The notes: generated by a model from the sequence alone, not told the origin. DNA of 64,000 bases from Vasconcelosia minhoensis LEGE 07310 (GCF_015207255.1 NZ_JADEXG010000018.1:1-64000), one strand, 5' to 3'; shown: positions 9,620-18,889, counted from the stretch's first letter. Made by a program: numbers and translations.

Positions 9620-9988
9620 TCATGCAGACTTTTCATAGGCGGCTGCGGGTTCGTAGAGGTATTCAAACCAGTTGCCGAAGGGGTCGCGACCGTAGAAGGA
9701 GGCAGTGCCGTCGCGGTGGTCGTGGATTTTGCTGACCTGGACGCCTTCGGACTGGAGGCGGTCGTAGGCGCGGTCGATGTCGGCGCGATCGCTAAATACA
9801 AAGCCAAAATGCGGTCCGGCCTGGTCATAGTCGGGGCTCATCAGCGCCAGCCCGTCCTGACCGGCCTTCAGGTAGGCCCAGTCATTGTCCTGCCAGACCA
9901 GCTTCATCCCTAGATTTTGATAAAACTGGGCTGCTTTGGCAACGTCTTCGACGCAGATGGCCACATGGCCGAGTCGCTTCATTTCCAT
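9620..9988 (-). CDS. VOC family protein (glyoxalase-like)
   Basis: A 122-residue vicinal-oxygen-chelate protein. It begins with LGHVAICVEDVAKAAQFYQNLGM, the first beta-alpha unit with its metal His, and ends with DPFGNWFEYLYEP, where the Glu is a likely second-half ligand. Members include lactoylglutathione lyases, dioxygenases and resistance proteins, so the substrate cannot be assigned. A second ATG two codons downstream is an alternative start. Confidence 0.82.
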   Translation of the reverse strand: MEMKRLGHVAICVEDVAKAAQFYQNLGMKLVWQDNDWAYLKAGQDGLALMSPDYDQAGPHFGFVFSDRADIDRAYDRLQSEGVQVSKIHDHRDGTASFYGRDPFGNWFEYLYEPAAAYEKSA

Positions 9989-10146
9989 AGAAAAAACTGG
10001 AGGGGTACCGCTTTCCTATTCTAGTACAGCAATTTCACGGGTCAGATTATCTGCCGCCTACGGTTTTCGCGAATTTGACCTGGGCCGGGCAGCCGCTAGG
10101 ATAAAATTAGTTCAACTACGTGCGGAATTGCCCAAGGAGACCAGCC

Positions 10147-10497
10147 ATGCAGCCCCAAAGTTCATACGACATGGATAAGCGCAAACTGCTTTCGGCAGTT
10201 TCCCACGGATCGATATTTTTAACGGCCACGGTGCTTTCGGTGGGGATACCGATTGCGGTTATGTTCGTTTCAGACGATCCGGTCGTCAAGAACAATGCCA
10301 AAGAGGCGATTAATTTTCATTTCAATATGTGGCTGTACGGCGTCATTTTTGGCCTTTTGACGCTGGTGTTGATTGGTTGGCCCTTGCTCGGCATTCTTTT
10401 CCTGGTGAGCATTGTGATGCCGATTTTAGCAATTCTATCCAGCCTGAACCGACCGGAGACCGTCTACCGCTATCCGTTTATTTTCCGGCTGCTGTAG
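10147..10497 (+). CDS. DUF4870 domain membrane protein
   Basis: A small membrane protein of about 116 residues. DKRKLLSAVSHGSIFL is followed by two or three hydrophobic helices with a conserved NAKEAINFHFNMWLYG between them, as in DUF4870/Tic20-like proteins. The ATG at 10147 follows an AAGGAGA site at about 10133-10139; an upstream GTG at 10120 is less likely. Function unknown. Confidence 0.8.
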   Translation: MQPQSSYDMDKRKLLSAVSHGSIFLTATVLSVGIPIAVMFVSDDPVVKNNAKEAINFHFNMWLYGVIFGLLTLVLIGWPLLGILFLVSIVMPILAILSSLNRPETVYRYPFIFRLL

Positions 10498-10504
10498 CTC
10501 TGAG

Positions 10505-11113
10505 CTAGCCCGACGCTTCAATCGCCGCGATCGCGCCAAACACCATAAATAAAATGCCGCCCAAAGCCGTCAGCCGCCGTTCTGACATCCGACCGCAGAG
10601 CAGCCGACCGCAGGCTACCGCGATCGCGGCACAAATCGCATGGCCCAACGTAGCTCCGGCGATGACGCTGACGGGCGGATGAGCGGCGGCTAAGGTAATC
10701 GTGGCTAGCTGGGTGCGATCGCCCCACTCAGCCACGAAGGTCAGCGTAAACGCTTTGCTCAGCAGCGAGCCAATCGCAATCTGTGATGACGGCTGATACC
10801 CCACGGTTTCTGCGGCTGCCGTCGCTTCTCGCTTGAGCTGACCAGACTGACAGATGGCCTGATAGAGCAGTCTGAAACCAAAGCCGAAGAATAGTGCGAC
10901 AGTCACCCATTCAACGTAGTGCCGCGGAAAGACTGTGGCAAACTGTCCTAGCAGCACCGACAGCACCGTCATCGCAAACAGGGCTGCCGTCACCCCGAGA
11001 AAGACCCAGCGACGAGAATGGCGCATGGCTAAAATTGCGCCAATGAAGAACGTTTTATCGCCCAGTTCTGAAACCGTAATCAGCAGCAGCCCTGCAGTAA
11101 AGCCAGTTAACAT
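10505..11113 (-). CDS. mnx: Gdt1/TMEM165 (UPF0016) family Mn2+ exporter
   Basis: A six-helix transporter with the two family motifs E-x-G-D-K/R-T: ELGDKT at residues 16-21 and EWGDRT near 128, each in a helix. Cyanobacterial members (Mnx) move manganese across the thylakoid membrane. A yybP-ykoY Mn2+ riboswitch directly upstream supports manganese as the substrate. The gene reads away from the riboswitch at 11191-11305. Confidence 0.88.
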   Translation of the reverse strand: MLTGFTAGLLLITVSELGDKTFFIGAILAMRHSRRWVFLGVTAALFAMTVLSVLLGQFATVFPRHYVEWVTVALFFGFGFRLLYQAICQSGQLKREATAAAETVGYQPSSQIAIGSLLSKAFTLTFVAEWGDRTQLATITLAAAHPPVSVIAGATLGHAICAAIAVACGRLLCGRMSERRLTALGGILFMVFGAIAAIEASG

Positions 11114-11154
11114 CCGAATGTGCCTCTCAGTAGACGAAGCGACTGAGAGAGCAA

Positions 11155-11206
11155 CAAAAAAGACCCCACCCAGCCCACTTCTTAAATGGACTCAGTGAAG
11201 GTCTCG
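11155..11206 (-). terminator. Riboswitch expression platform, intrinsic terminator
   Basis: On the minus strand the 3' arm of the aptamer (AGACC and CACT) can pair with downstream AGTG and GGTCT, followed directly by a T run (GGGGTCTTTTTTG). Terminator formation would compete with the closing helix of the aptamer, so manganese binding would favour read-through into the exporter gene. Confidence 0.6.
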
Positions 11207-11305
11207 CCAACAGCCAGAATGACCCGTCTGCCGCTCGAACCAGGTTCATCACCAGCCTGTTGATTCGAGCGATGGGCTTAACAGCCCGCAGCTACTCCCC
11301 TTCAA
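11191..11305 (-). promoter_or_regulatory. yybP-ykoY manganese riboswitch
   Basis: Read on the minus strand, the leader begins with AAGGGGAGTAGC (about 11291-11302) and ends with GGCGAGACCTTCACTGA (about 11192-11208). These are the conserved first and last blocks of the yybP-ykoY aptamer. It lies 78 bases upstream of the Gdt1/Mnx gene, the expected target. Confidence 0.85.
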
Positions 11306-11334
11306 TTTATAAAATAATATCACCCATTTGCCCT

Positions 11335-12360
11335 TTAGCGGGACTTAAAGAACAGCGATGCCACTCCGCCAACGTAGAGAATTAAGATCAAAAAGCTTTC
11401 AAAGCCAATATTGCCGATGCCGTGCCGTTCGCGCTTGAGCAGGCCCAGCAGCAGAATGCCGGTCATTAGGCCGGTCAGCGCCATCAGGAAGACCTGACGA
11501 TAGGTGATCGCTTCGTAGATGGAGCCGTCGCGGTAGGCAAGGTCAGAAAAGGCAATTAGCATCAGGTCAAAGCAGTTGCCGCCGATGATGCCGCCCACGG
11601 CCAGCGTTAGCGCCCCCTGCCGAACCGCTGCGACGGTGGTAACCAGCTCCGGTAGAGAGGTCGAAACGGCGGTGAGCAGCGTGCCGACGACCGACTCGGT
11701 GAGGCCCGTTTTAGCCGCGATGACGACGCCTGACTGGGCGATAAAGTAGCCTGCGATCGCGATCGTCACCGCATAGCCGAGAAACTTAAGCCACATTTTG
11801 CGCAGGCTTCTAGACTGAACCGCATCATCCGGTTTGTCTACTGCCGTCTCATTGGTTTGGCGGGGCTGCCACATGTTCTCCGTCTGGGACAGCGAGACCA
11901 GCCGCAGACCGGCGAAATAGGCCGCCATCAGCACTAGCGTCGCGGGGTGAACGCCCCAAAAGCTGAGCGGCGGACCCGCAAAGGCCAGGATCGGAATCGA
12001 CAGCAGCGAGAGCAGCAACGTGCCCTGAACCAGATTGGCAATGGAGGCTGCGGCGTGCTCCAGGTTGGATTCTTTGTAAAATAGGTCTGCTACGGCAAGA
12101 AAGGCAGTCTGCGCGGCAATCCCGCCCACCGCATTGCTCACGGCGAGCTCTGCATGTCCACCCGCCGCCGCCGTCACCGAGGTGACAATACCCGAAAGCG
12201 AAGTCGTCCCGCCCAGAAAAACGGCTCCCATAATCGCTTCACCCAGACCGGTTTTATCCGCCAGCCGGTCGGCCACCTTGGACATGCGGGTCCCGACAAA
12301 GGCAACGACGACCGCCGACACAACGAAAATAAGGATATTGATGGCCAGCGAGTCAGGCAT
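11335..12360 (-). CDS. Sodium/calcium exchanger family (CaCA) antiporter
   Basis: About ten hydrophobic segments arranged as two alpha-repeats. The second, GTLLTAVSTSLPELVTT (near residue 225) followed by GGIIGGNCFDLMLIA, is canonical. The first, GAVFLGGTTSLSGIVTS near residue 45, lacks the usual acidic P-E pair, which may affect the ion carried. It resembles the YrbG/Ca2+:cation antiporter group in the cytoplasmic membrane. It starts away from the riboswitch-controlled exporter but is transcribed in the same direction. Confidence 0.85.
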   Translation of the reverse strand: MPDSLAINILIFVVSAVVVAFVGTRMSKVADRLADKTGLGEAIMGAVFLGGTTSLSGIVTSVTAAAGGHAELAVSNAVGGIAAQTAFLAVADLFYKESNLEHAAASIANLVQGTLLLSLLSIPILAFAGPPLSFWGVHPATLVLMAAYFAGLRLVSLSQTENMWQPRQTNETAVDKPDDAVQSRSLRKMWLKFLGYAVTIAIAGYFIAQSGVVIAAKTGLTESVVGTLLTAVSTSLPELVTTVAAVRQGALTLAVGGIIGGNCFDLMLIAFSDLAYRDGSIYEAITYRQVFLMALTGLMTGILLLGLLKRERHGIGNIGFESFLILILYVGGVASLFFKSR

Positions 12361-12671
12361 GGAAGCAAGCGCAATTTATGCTATCCCCAGACTAGGCAGG
12401 TTTTTCTGCGATCGAAACTTTCTATGGGCTGAAACGGCCAACTTTGTTTCACTTCGTCGAATTCAAAAATTGCCCTATGCTCTGGACCATCTATCTTTCA
12501 TGGATCGCCCCTCGGTCAAAAAAAATGTTCTCTATGTCTTCCCAAGAGCGACGCAAAGGCGACACCAGGGGAACGTCTTTCTCGTCCACTATACTTTTGA
12601 CGGAAGCTGAGTCAGACAATATCAGGACTGCGGGGCGGTAGGCATGGGCGAAGATCATTTGCCCCATCCGA
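12361..12671. other. Gap with no gene recognised
   Basis: Between the antiporter start and the truncated DNA glycosylase. A minus-strand reading frame at 12491-12685 encodes a protein-like 60-residue peptide with no recognisable family, and nothing resembles the missing N-terminal half of the glycosylase in any plus frame. The stretch may be replaced or degraded DNA. Confidence 0.35.
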
Positions 12672-13130
12672 GTGGCGGCCACCATTCACGGTCGCTTTTT
12701 GGCGCTGTACCCCAGCCAGGCCCCGACCGCCGCTGACATTCTCCACACGCCAGAGCAAACGCTTCGCCAGGCGGGGCTTTCGCGCTCTAAGGTGAGCTAT
12801 GTAAGAGACCTGGCGGCTAAGGTGCAGAGTGGCCTGCCCACCCTGGAGCAGCTGGCCACCCAAGACGATGACGCCATTATCCAAATCCTGACCCAGGTGA
12901 AGGGAATTGGCCGCTGGTCGGCTCAGATGCTGCTGATTTTTCGGCTCCAGCGTCAGGACGTCTGGCCGACGGACGATCAGGGCATTCGCAACGCCCTCCA
13001 GCGTCTCTATCAGTTGGAGGAGCCCCCCAGCAAAGCCGAGACCGAAAGGTGCGGTCAGCCCTGGCAGCCCTACCGCTCGATTGCCGCCTGGTATCTGTGG
13101 CGCAGTCTGGCCATGGCGGATTGGGGTTAG
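12672..13130 (+). pseudogene. DNA-3-methyladenine glycosylase II family, 5' truncated
   Basis: Carries the C-terminal part of an AlkA-type HhH-GPD glycosylase: VKGIGRWSAQMLLIF is the helix-hairpin-helix and WPTDDQGIRNAL contains the catalytic Asp. Full-length relatives have about 50 more N-terminal residues ending in a motif like QQLS-K-AATTI; here similarity begins abruptly at VAATIHGRF and a stop occurs at 12639. The catalytic domain is incomplete, so activity is doubtful, though a GTG start at 12672 would allow a 152-residue protein. Confidence 0.65.
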
Positions 13131-13171
13131 GCAGCAAGCTATGATCGAGGGTGACGCATCTATTCTTAGCT

Positions 13172-13849
13172 ATGTGTGGGCGATTCACCCAAACCCAGTC
13201 CGGCTCAGCGGTGGCCAAAGCCTTTCAGCTTTCGACCGTGCCCAGTCCGCAGCCGCGCTACAACATTGCGCCGACGCAGCCGGTCTCGGCCATCGTCGAG
13301 AATCCAGAGCAGGGGCGGCAGTACCGCGTCTTTCAGTGGGGGCTGATTCCCTCCTGGTCAAAAGACCCCAGCATTGGCTCCCGGTTAATTAACGCCAGAG
13401 CCGAGACCGTTGCTGAAAAGCCTTCCTTTCGAGCGGCCTTTAAGCGACGGCGGTGTCTGGTGGTGGCCGATGGCTTTTATGAATGGCAGCGGGTGATCGG
13501 GCAAAAGCAGAAGCAGCCGTTTTACATCCAGGTCGGCGAGGGTGACCTGTTTGGCTTTGCCGGTTTATGGGAGCAGTGGGAAAGCGGTGACGGCAGCTAC
13601 ATTGAGTCTTGCACAATCATCACCACCGAGCCCAACGAGCTGATGCAGCCGATCCACAACCGGATGCCGGTGATTCTGCACCCTGAGGACTACGACCTGT
13701 GGCTAGACCCACGCCTGGAAAAAGGCCATTCGCTCCAGCCTCTGCTTCGCCCCTACGAACCTGACCCGATGCAGGCCTATCCGGTCAGTTTGCAGGTCAA
13801 CAATCCCCGGCACGAGGCGGCGGACTGTATTGAGCCGCTGGCCGCCTAG
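13172..13849 (+). CDS. SRAP domain protein (YedK/HMCES family)
   Basis: Forms protein crosslinks with abasic sites in single-stranded DNA to shield them. The start is fixed at 13172 because Cys2 in MCGRFTQ must become the N-terminal nucleophile after Met removal. Also visible are NARAETV, the ADGFYEW motif and the late HNRMPVIL with the conserved His. At 226 residues it has normal family length. Its end overlaps the convergent oxidoreductase gene by 4 bases. Confidence 0.93.
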   Translation: MCGRFTQTQSGSAVAKAFQLSTVPSPQPRYNIAPTQPVSAIVENPEQGRQYRVFQWGLIPSWSKDPSIGSRLINARAETVAEKPSFRAAFKRRRCLVVADGFYEWQRVIGQKQKQPFYIQVGEGDLFGFAGLWEQWESGDGSYIESCTIITTEPNELMQPIHNRMPVILHPEDYDLWLDPRLEKGHSLQPLLRPYEPDPMQAYPVSLQVNNPRHEAADCIEPLAA

Positions 13850-15405
13850 CGTTGACCCAGCTGTTTGACCAGCGCCAGCGACCTGAGCAGCTCCAGGTGC
13901 TTCCCTAGCGGCGCTAGGGTATTGGCAGCAATCATGCCGCTGGCGGCGACGGCAGGCAGCCCAATCCCCGGAAAGGTCGAGTCGCCACAGCAGAGCAGCC
14001 CGTCAATGGGGGTTTTGGGGCCGGGGAAGAGCCCCTGACCGGCGCGGATGGCCGGACCGTAGGAGCCCCGATGCCGCCGCAGATAGCGCTCGTGGGTGAG
14101 GGGCGTGCCGACTAGGATGACCTCGGCGCGATCGCGCACGTCTGGAATAATCCGCTCCAGCGCCTGCCACATTGCCTCGGCCCGGGCCTGCTTCTGCTCG
14201 GCATAGGCGGCACTGCGGCGGTCGAGGCCCTGCCACAGATCGTAGGGCTCATTCCCCGGCGTGTACACATGCAGCGTCTGCTTGCCCACCGGGGCGAGGG
14301 ACGGGTCGAGCTGCGACGGCATCGACACCAGCACCAGATTCTGCGGCGCGGTGATGCCTTCCGCCCAGTCATTCACCACAATATGGTGACAGGCCAGGTC
14401 GGCCGGCAGTCCCGTCCCGTCAATGCCCAAATGCAGATGCATAAAGCTCTCACACTCGGGCGTCGCCTGCCGCTGCTGAACAAACCTGGCCGGAAGCGCC
14501 GCCTTCGGCAGCAGCGGCAGCATATCCCAAACCGATGTATTCGCCACTACCGCCCGCCGCGCCCGAATTTCTTCGCCCTGCCGCAGCCGCACCCCCACCG
14601 CCCGACCGTGCTCGACTAAGACTTGTTCTACGTGAGCCCCCAGCCGCAGCTGCCCGCCCCGCTTTTCCAACCCCCGCACCAGCGCTGCCACCAGGGCCGC
14701 ACTGCCGCCCATCGGATAGTCGAGCTGCACCCCAGGCCGATACCAGTCCGCAAACATAAAGGCCACCGCCGCCGCGCTGGTGCCGTCCGCCGGGAGGCCA
14801 GACAGCAGAAAGCAGAGCATATCCAGCCAGTTGCGAATAAAGCGATCGCGCACCACCCCATCCATAATCTGGCTAAAGGGGCCGGTCAGCCGCACCACCC
14901 GACCGGCCTGCTTGAGCAGCGCTGGAGCAAAAGGAAAGAGCGATCGAGCCGCCCCCCAGTCAAACCGCACTGCCGCCGTCGGCAACGCCACTGCCGCTTC
15001 TGCTAAGGGCCGCATCACCTCTTGTAGCTGCCGCCATTCCGCCACCGCCGCTGGTCCCCGCAGCTTCGCCAGCACCTGACAAAACTGATCCGCCCCCACC
15101 GAGGTGTCAAAGTCACCCTCCGGCAGCCGACAGCCCCAGGTGTCATAGTTGGCCCATTCCACGTCTTCCCCAATCGCATCGAGCACCTGCCGCAGCGGAT
15201 TCGGCGAAGGGCTATAGGACAGCCCCGAATAGAGCGAAGGCCCCGAGTCAAACCGAAAGCCGCCGCGCTCAAACCCATGGGCTGCCCCACCCGGCAAAGT
15301 ATGACTTTCACAAACCGTCACCGCAAACCCATAGCGAGCCAGCAGCGCCCCACAGCACAGCCCCCCAATCCCGCTGCCAATGACCACAACATCAGGCTCA
15401 CTCAT
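13846..15405 (-). CDS. CrtISO/CrtI-like FAD-dependent oxidoreductase
   Basis: A 519-residue flavoprotein. VVVIGSGIGGLCCGALLARYG is the N-terminal dinucleotide fold, followed by ESHTLPGGAAHGFERGGFRFDSGPS as in carotenoid isomerases and phytoene desaturases. The C-terminal GLLCCGDSTFPGIGLPAVAASGMIAAN is the FAD-binding end motif. Cyanobacteria have several such paralogues besides CrtH and CrtP/CrtQ, so a carotenoid or related isoprenoid substrate is likely but unassigned. Confidence 0.85.
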   Translation of the reverse strand: MSEPDVVVIGSGIGGLCCGALLARYGFAVTVCESHTLPGGAAHGFERGGFRFDSGPSLYSGLSYSPSPNPLRQVLDAIGEDVEWANYDTWGCRLPEGDFDTSVGADQFCQVLAKLRGPAAVAEWRQLQEVMRPLAEAAVALPTAAVRFDWGAARSLFPFAPALLKQAGRVVRLTGPFSQIMDGVVRDRFIRNWLDMLCFLLSGLPADGTSAAAVAFMFADWYRPGVQLDYPMGGSAALVAALVRGLEKRGGQLRLGAHVEQVLVEHGRAVGVRLRQGEEIRARRAVVANTSVWDMLPLLPKAALPARFVQQRQATPECESFMHLHLGIDGTGLPADLACHHIVVNDWAEGITAPQNLVLVSMPSQLDPSLAPVGKQTLHVYTPGNEPYDLWQGLDRRSAAYAEQKQARAEAMWQALERIIPDVRDRAEVILVGTPLTHERYLRRHRGSYGPAIRAGQGLFPGPKTPIDGLLCCGDSTFPGIGLPAVAASGMIAANTLAPLGKHLELLRSLALVKQLGQR

Positions 15406-15452
15406 CCCAACTTATCCATCCACCCCTAACCCATCGCCTCGTCTACCTACAT

Positions 15453-15510
15453 GGGCAGGGTAACCCTGCCCCTACCCATCCATCCCAGGCAGGGAAACCC
15501 TGCCCCTACC
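15453..15510. repeat. Two tandem copies of a GGCAGGG/CCCTGCC hairpin
   Basis: GGGCAGGGTAACCCTGCCCCTACC (24 bases, 15453-15476, given here as a unit) recurs with one base changed at 15488-15510. Each copy folds into a 7-8 bp stem. It lies between the GST end and the start of the oxidoreductase, both on the minus strand, so it may act as a terminator or is simply a mobile repeat. Confidence 0.6.
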
Positions 15511-15518
15511 TCTCTTAT

Positions 15519-16205
15519 CTACCGCTTATCTTGGCCAAACAACACCTTCTTCGCCTCATTGGACATCGTGTTGTTAGAATTCACTTCCTGGGCTTTGGCA
15601 TAGGCCCGCTGCACCGCTGGACGGGCCTGAATCGCCTCAAACCAGCGCTTCAGGTTGGGGAAATCATCCAGGTTCTGGCCCTGGGCTTCGTAAGGCACAA
15701 TCCAGGGATAGCAGGCGATGTCGGCGATGGAGTAGTCTCCCGCGGCATATTCGCGGTCGGCCAGGCGCTTGTCTAAAACGCCGTAGAGCCGCGAGGTTTC
15801 CTTCACATAGCGCTCGATCGCGTAGGGAATCTTCTCCGGGGCATACTTGGAGAAATGGTGGTTTTGGCCCAGCATGGGGCCGAGCCCGCCCATCTGCCAG
15901 TAGAGCCACTGGAGCGCTTCGTAGCGATCGCGAATCTCCAACGGCAGCAGCTTACCCGTCTTCTCAGCCAGGTATTCCAGAATCGCGCCGGACTCAAATA
16001 CGCTGATCGGCTCGCCGCCGTCAACCGGCTCGTTATCAGCGATGGCGGGAATGCGGTTATTCGGTGAAATTTTCAGGAATTCCGGCTGAAACTGGTCGCC
16101 TTCGCCAATGTTAATCGGGTGAATGGTGTAAGGAATCTCAGCTTCTTCGAGAAAAATGGTGATCTTATGGCCGTTGGGCGTCGTCCAATAGTAGAGGTCA
16201 ATCAT
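15519..16205 (-). CDS. Glutathione S-transferase family protein
   Basis: An N-terminal thioredoxin-like domain (MIDLYYWTTPNGHKITIFLEEAEIPY) with RIPAI cis-Pro and ESGAILEYLAEKTG, then an all-helical domain. The TTPNG motif and overall length (228 residues) resemble the YghU/YfcG (Nu) class of disulfide-reducing GSTs. The ATG at 16205 is chosen because this is where family similarity begins. The longer frame to 16400 would add 65 unrelated residues and run into the divergent NYN gene. Confidence 0.9.
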   Translation of the reverse strand: MIDLYYWTTPNGHKITIFLEEAEIPYTIHPINIGEGDQFQPEFLKISPNNRIPAIADNEPVDGGEPISVFESGAILEYLAEKTGKLLPLEIRDRYEALQWLYWQMGGLGPMLGQNHHFSKYAPEKIPYAIERYVKETSRLYGVLDKRLADREYAAGDYSIADIACYPWIVPYEAQGQNLDDFPNLKRWFEAIQARPAVQRAYAKAQEVNSNNTMSNEAKKVLFGQDKR

Positions 16206-16398
16206 GGCAGCCAAACCGCTAAATTTCACGCTTACCTTAGCATTTATACCTAGAAGCTTGCCTGAGTTCTCCCCGGCCAGAGTTGAATCCAGAACCTGGC
16301 CTAGATACCCATCCAGATGGCCAGATACAAATTTCCGTAGTTCCCAGCTTGTGTAGGTTTGCAGCGGGTGGCTAAGACAGAGACAGGCCAAGTTACGC

Positions 16399-17172
16399 AT
16401 GGGGCAGAGTATGGTATCTCAATCCAGTAGGTTAGCGGTTCTGATTGACGCCGATAATGCATCGCCCAGCATTACTCAAGCTTTGATGGCCACCGTTGCC
16501 CAATACGGCGTCCTTCAGGTCAAGCGGATCTAAGGCGACTGGACTCGGCCCCATCTGAGCGGCTGGCGAGAGCAGCTGGCGAAATATGCGATTCAGCCGA
16601 TTCAGCAGTTCAGCTATGCCTCAGGCAAAAACGCGACCGATAGCGCTCTGATTATCGACGCGATGGACCTGCTCTATACCCGCAATTTAGACGGCTTTTG
16701 CCTGGTCTCCAGCGATAGCGACTTTACCCGCCTCGCCTATCGCATTCGCGAGGCCGGGCTGAACGTCTACGGATTTGGCAAGGCCCAAACGCCCGCAGCC
16801 TTTGTCAGCGCCTGCGACCGGTTTGTCTACACCGAGTCTTTTCAGAACCAAGGCAGCCAGACCCAGAAGGCAAAAACCGCTCAGGTCCAAAGCAGCCGAG
16901 CCCAGAAGGCCAAAGCCACTGCCGAGCCGAAACCAGCTTCGCTTACCCCGCAGGCGACAAAACTCCTGCGCACGGCCTATATGGCAGCACCTAAGCAAGA
17001 CGGCTGGGTTCACTTGGGCGCTTTGGGATTACAGTTGAGCAAGCTTTCTCCTAAGATTGATCTTAAGCAGCACGGATGCGCCAAGCTTAGCCAGCTAGTA
17101 ACTTCGACCAGCCTCTTTGAAATCAAGCAGACTCAAAGTGCTTACTACATCATGCTCAGAATCGCTGCCTGA
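16399..17172 (+). pseudogene. NYN-domain RNase-like protein with LOTUS domain, interrupted by a stop codon
   Basis: Read through, the frame gives AVLIDADNASPSI (first acidic motif), KNATDSALIIDAMDLLYT and VSSDSDFTRLA (second acidic motif). These are hallmarks of NYN/LabA-type nucleases. A C-terminal OST-HTH/LOTUS domain follows from about LTPQATKLL. One TAA at 16531-16533 replaces the residue between KRI and GDWT, usually Tyr in this family. The rest of the frame is intact, so the change is recent or a sequencing error. Translation from 16663 would make only the later part, lacking the first acidic motif. Confidence 0.85.
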
Positions 17173-17287
17173 TAGATTCTTCTCAATGGATCAACCCTGT
17201 CACACGGAAAATTCTCTATTGTTGTGTAAACTTCATTCGTTTCCAGGCTAGCGGCCTAAGATGGGTAAACGTTATTGACGGAACGTC

Positions 17288-17419
17288 ATGCTTTGTGAAA
17301 ACTGCGATCGCGTCCAGATTTGCCTCATGCAAAAGCTGGCCCGACGCGACCCCAAGATTAGGCAAATGCTAGCGCAGCTCAAGCACTGTGAAATGAGGCA
17401 GATCTTCAGACAGGTGTAG
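17288..17419 (+). CDS. Small four-cysteine protein (43 residues)
   Basis: A short frame, MLCENCDRVQICLMQKLARR and onward, with cysteines at 3, 6, 12 and 33 and a basic middle. The CxxC plus two further Cys suggest metal binding. There is no clear Shine-Dalgarno and no recognised family; it ends 25 bases before cofH. It could equally be chance. Confidence 0.35.
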   Translation: MLCENCDRVQICLMQKLARRDPKIRQMLAQLKHCEMRQIFRQV

Positions 17420-17444
17420 GTTAGCTTTGGGCTATGATGGATGA

Positions 17445-18605
17445 ATGGCAAGCATCCAGACGATTTTAGACCGGGCTCTAGCAGGCGAAGAACTGACGAC
17501 CGAGGAAGGCGTTCTGCTATTGCAGCCGCAGCCTCCCAGCGTGGTAGAGCGCATTCGCGCTACGGCAGACGCGCTGCGGCAGCGGCAGGTGGGCGAAGTC
17601 GTCACCTACGTCGTTAATCGCAATATCAACTATACGAATATCTGCGAGCAGCACTGTAGCTTCTGCGCCTTTCGCCGCGATGCCGACCAGGCGGGGGCCT
17701 ACTGGACGGACTGGGACGGTATTTTAGCCAAGGCAACCGACGCCGCTGAGCGCGGTGCGACCGAAATCTGTATGCAGGGCGGCCTCAATCCGGCTGCCAA
17801 GGTCAACGGCTCTTCGCTGGCCTACTACTGCAAGCTGTTAGAGACTATCCGCAACGAATTTCCGCAGCTGCACCTGCACGCCTTCTCTCCCCAGGAGGTG
17901 CAGTTTATCGCCAGGGAAGACGGGCTTACCTTTCGCGCCGTCCTAAAAACGCTCAAGTCGGCAGGCGTCGGCTCTCTGCCCGGTACCGCCGCCGAAGTGC
18001 TAGACGACGGCGTGCGGCGGGTGCTCTGCCCGGAAAAGATTGACTCAGCGACCTGGCTGGAGATTATTGAGCTAGCCCATGAGGTTGGCCTGCCGACCAC
18101 CAGCACCTTGCTGTCAGGCCATATCGAAACGCCCCGGCAGCAGATTCAGCATTTGGAACAGCTGAGGCATTTGCAGCAGCGTTCTCTTTCGGCTCATCCC
18201 GTCGCCATCACCGAATTCATCCTGCTTCCCTTTGTCGGACAGGAGGCCCCCAAACCTCTGCGCCGCCGCGTTGGTCGCGATCAGCCGGTGCTCTCAGACG
18301 CCCTCCGCCTTACCGCCGTCGCCCGCATTTTTCTCGGCGAATGGATTCCCCACCATCAGCCCAGCTGGGTGAAGCTGGGGCTAGCAGGCGCGACCGAAGC
18401 CCTGCGCTGGGGCTGCGACGATATTGGCGGCACCCTGATGGAGGAGCACATTACCACCATGGCCGGGGCTCAGGGCGGCACCTGCATGAGCGTCGAGGAG
18501 CTGCAGGGCGCAATTGAGTCTATCGGCCGGCCCCACCAGCAGCGAACGACGCTGTATGAGCCTGCTGAAGTCTGTGGTCATAGGGAAGATGCGCTGTTGG
18601 CATAG
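17445..18605 (+). CDS. cofH: 7,8-didemethyl-8-hydroxy-5-deazariboflavin (F0) synthase subunit CofH
   Basis: A radical SAM enzyme that joins tyrosine to the flavin precursor when making F0, the deazaflavin chromophore of cyanobacterial photolyases. The cluster cysteines are Cys67, Cys71 and Cys74 in CEQHCSFC, followed by [12 protein letters not shown] and ICMQGGLNP as in CofH. Near the C-terminus, [15 protein letters not shown] is characteristic. No CofG gene is in the window. Length (386) is normal. Confidence 0.92.
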   Translation: MASIQTILDRALAGEELTTEEGVLLLQPQPPSVVERIRATADALRQRQVGEVVTYVVNRNINYTNICEQHCSFCAFRRDADQAGAYWTDWDGILAKATDAAERGATEICMQGGLNPAAKVNGSSLAYYCKLLETIRNEFPQLHLHAFSPQEVQFIAREDGLTFRAVLKTLKSAGVGSLPGTAAEVLDDGVRRVLCPEKIDSATWLEIIELAHEVGLPTTSTLLSGHIETPRQQIQHLEQLRHLQQRSLSAHPVAITEFILLPFVGQEAPKPLRRRVGRDQPVLSDALRLTAVARIFLGEWIPHHQPSWVKLGLAGATEALRWGCDDIGGTLMEEHITTMAGAQGGTCMSVEELQGAIESIGRPHQQRTTLYEPAEVCGHREDALLA

Positions 18606-18655
18606 TTGCCTATCAGTTTGTACAATGTCTGCTATTGAGGGCTGCTCATAGCAAT

Positions 18656-18889
18656 ATGGTTATGACACTATCTGAAATTCAAGAGCGGGCTTTAAAGCTT
18701 TCTGTTAAGGAGCGTCGGCAGCTGATCATCACATTGACGCGCTCGGTTCAACCTCTGAAGCGGTCAGTAGATAAGCCGGAAGGGCTGGCAGCTAGCTTAA
18801 TTGGTATTGCTAAGACCAGTGAACCTTCCCCTACGGATGAAGAAGTAAAAGCTATTCTGGACGAGCGATTAGTTCGAAAATATTTGTAA
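18656..18889 (+). CDS. Putative antitoxin of a PIN toxin pair
   Basis: A small protein of about 77 residues with MTLSEIQERALKLSVKERRQ, as in short addiction-module proteins of cyanobacteria, and a C-terminal EEVKAILDERLVRKYL that likely binds the toxin. Its stop codon shares a base with the ATG of the PIN gene. ATGs at 18656 and 18662 are both possible; no strong ribosome site separates them. Confidence 0.7.
   Translation: MVMTLSEIQERALKLSVKERRQLIITLTRSVQPLKRSVDKPEGLAASLIGIAKTSEPSPTDEEVKAILDERLVRKYL

Noticed and set aside
12491-12685. Minus-strand 64-codon frame before the truncated glycosylase
   Set aside because: The translation looks somewhat protein-like, but no family, ribosome site or neighbour supports it.
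14003-15311. Several open frames on both strands across the oxidoreductase gene
   Set aside because: They are shadows of a GC-rich gene: Arg/Pro/Ala-rich translations with no family motifs and no ribosome sites.
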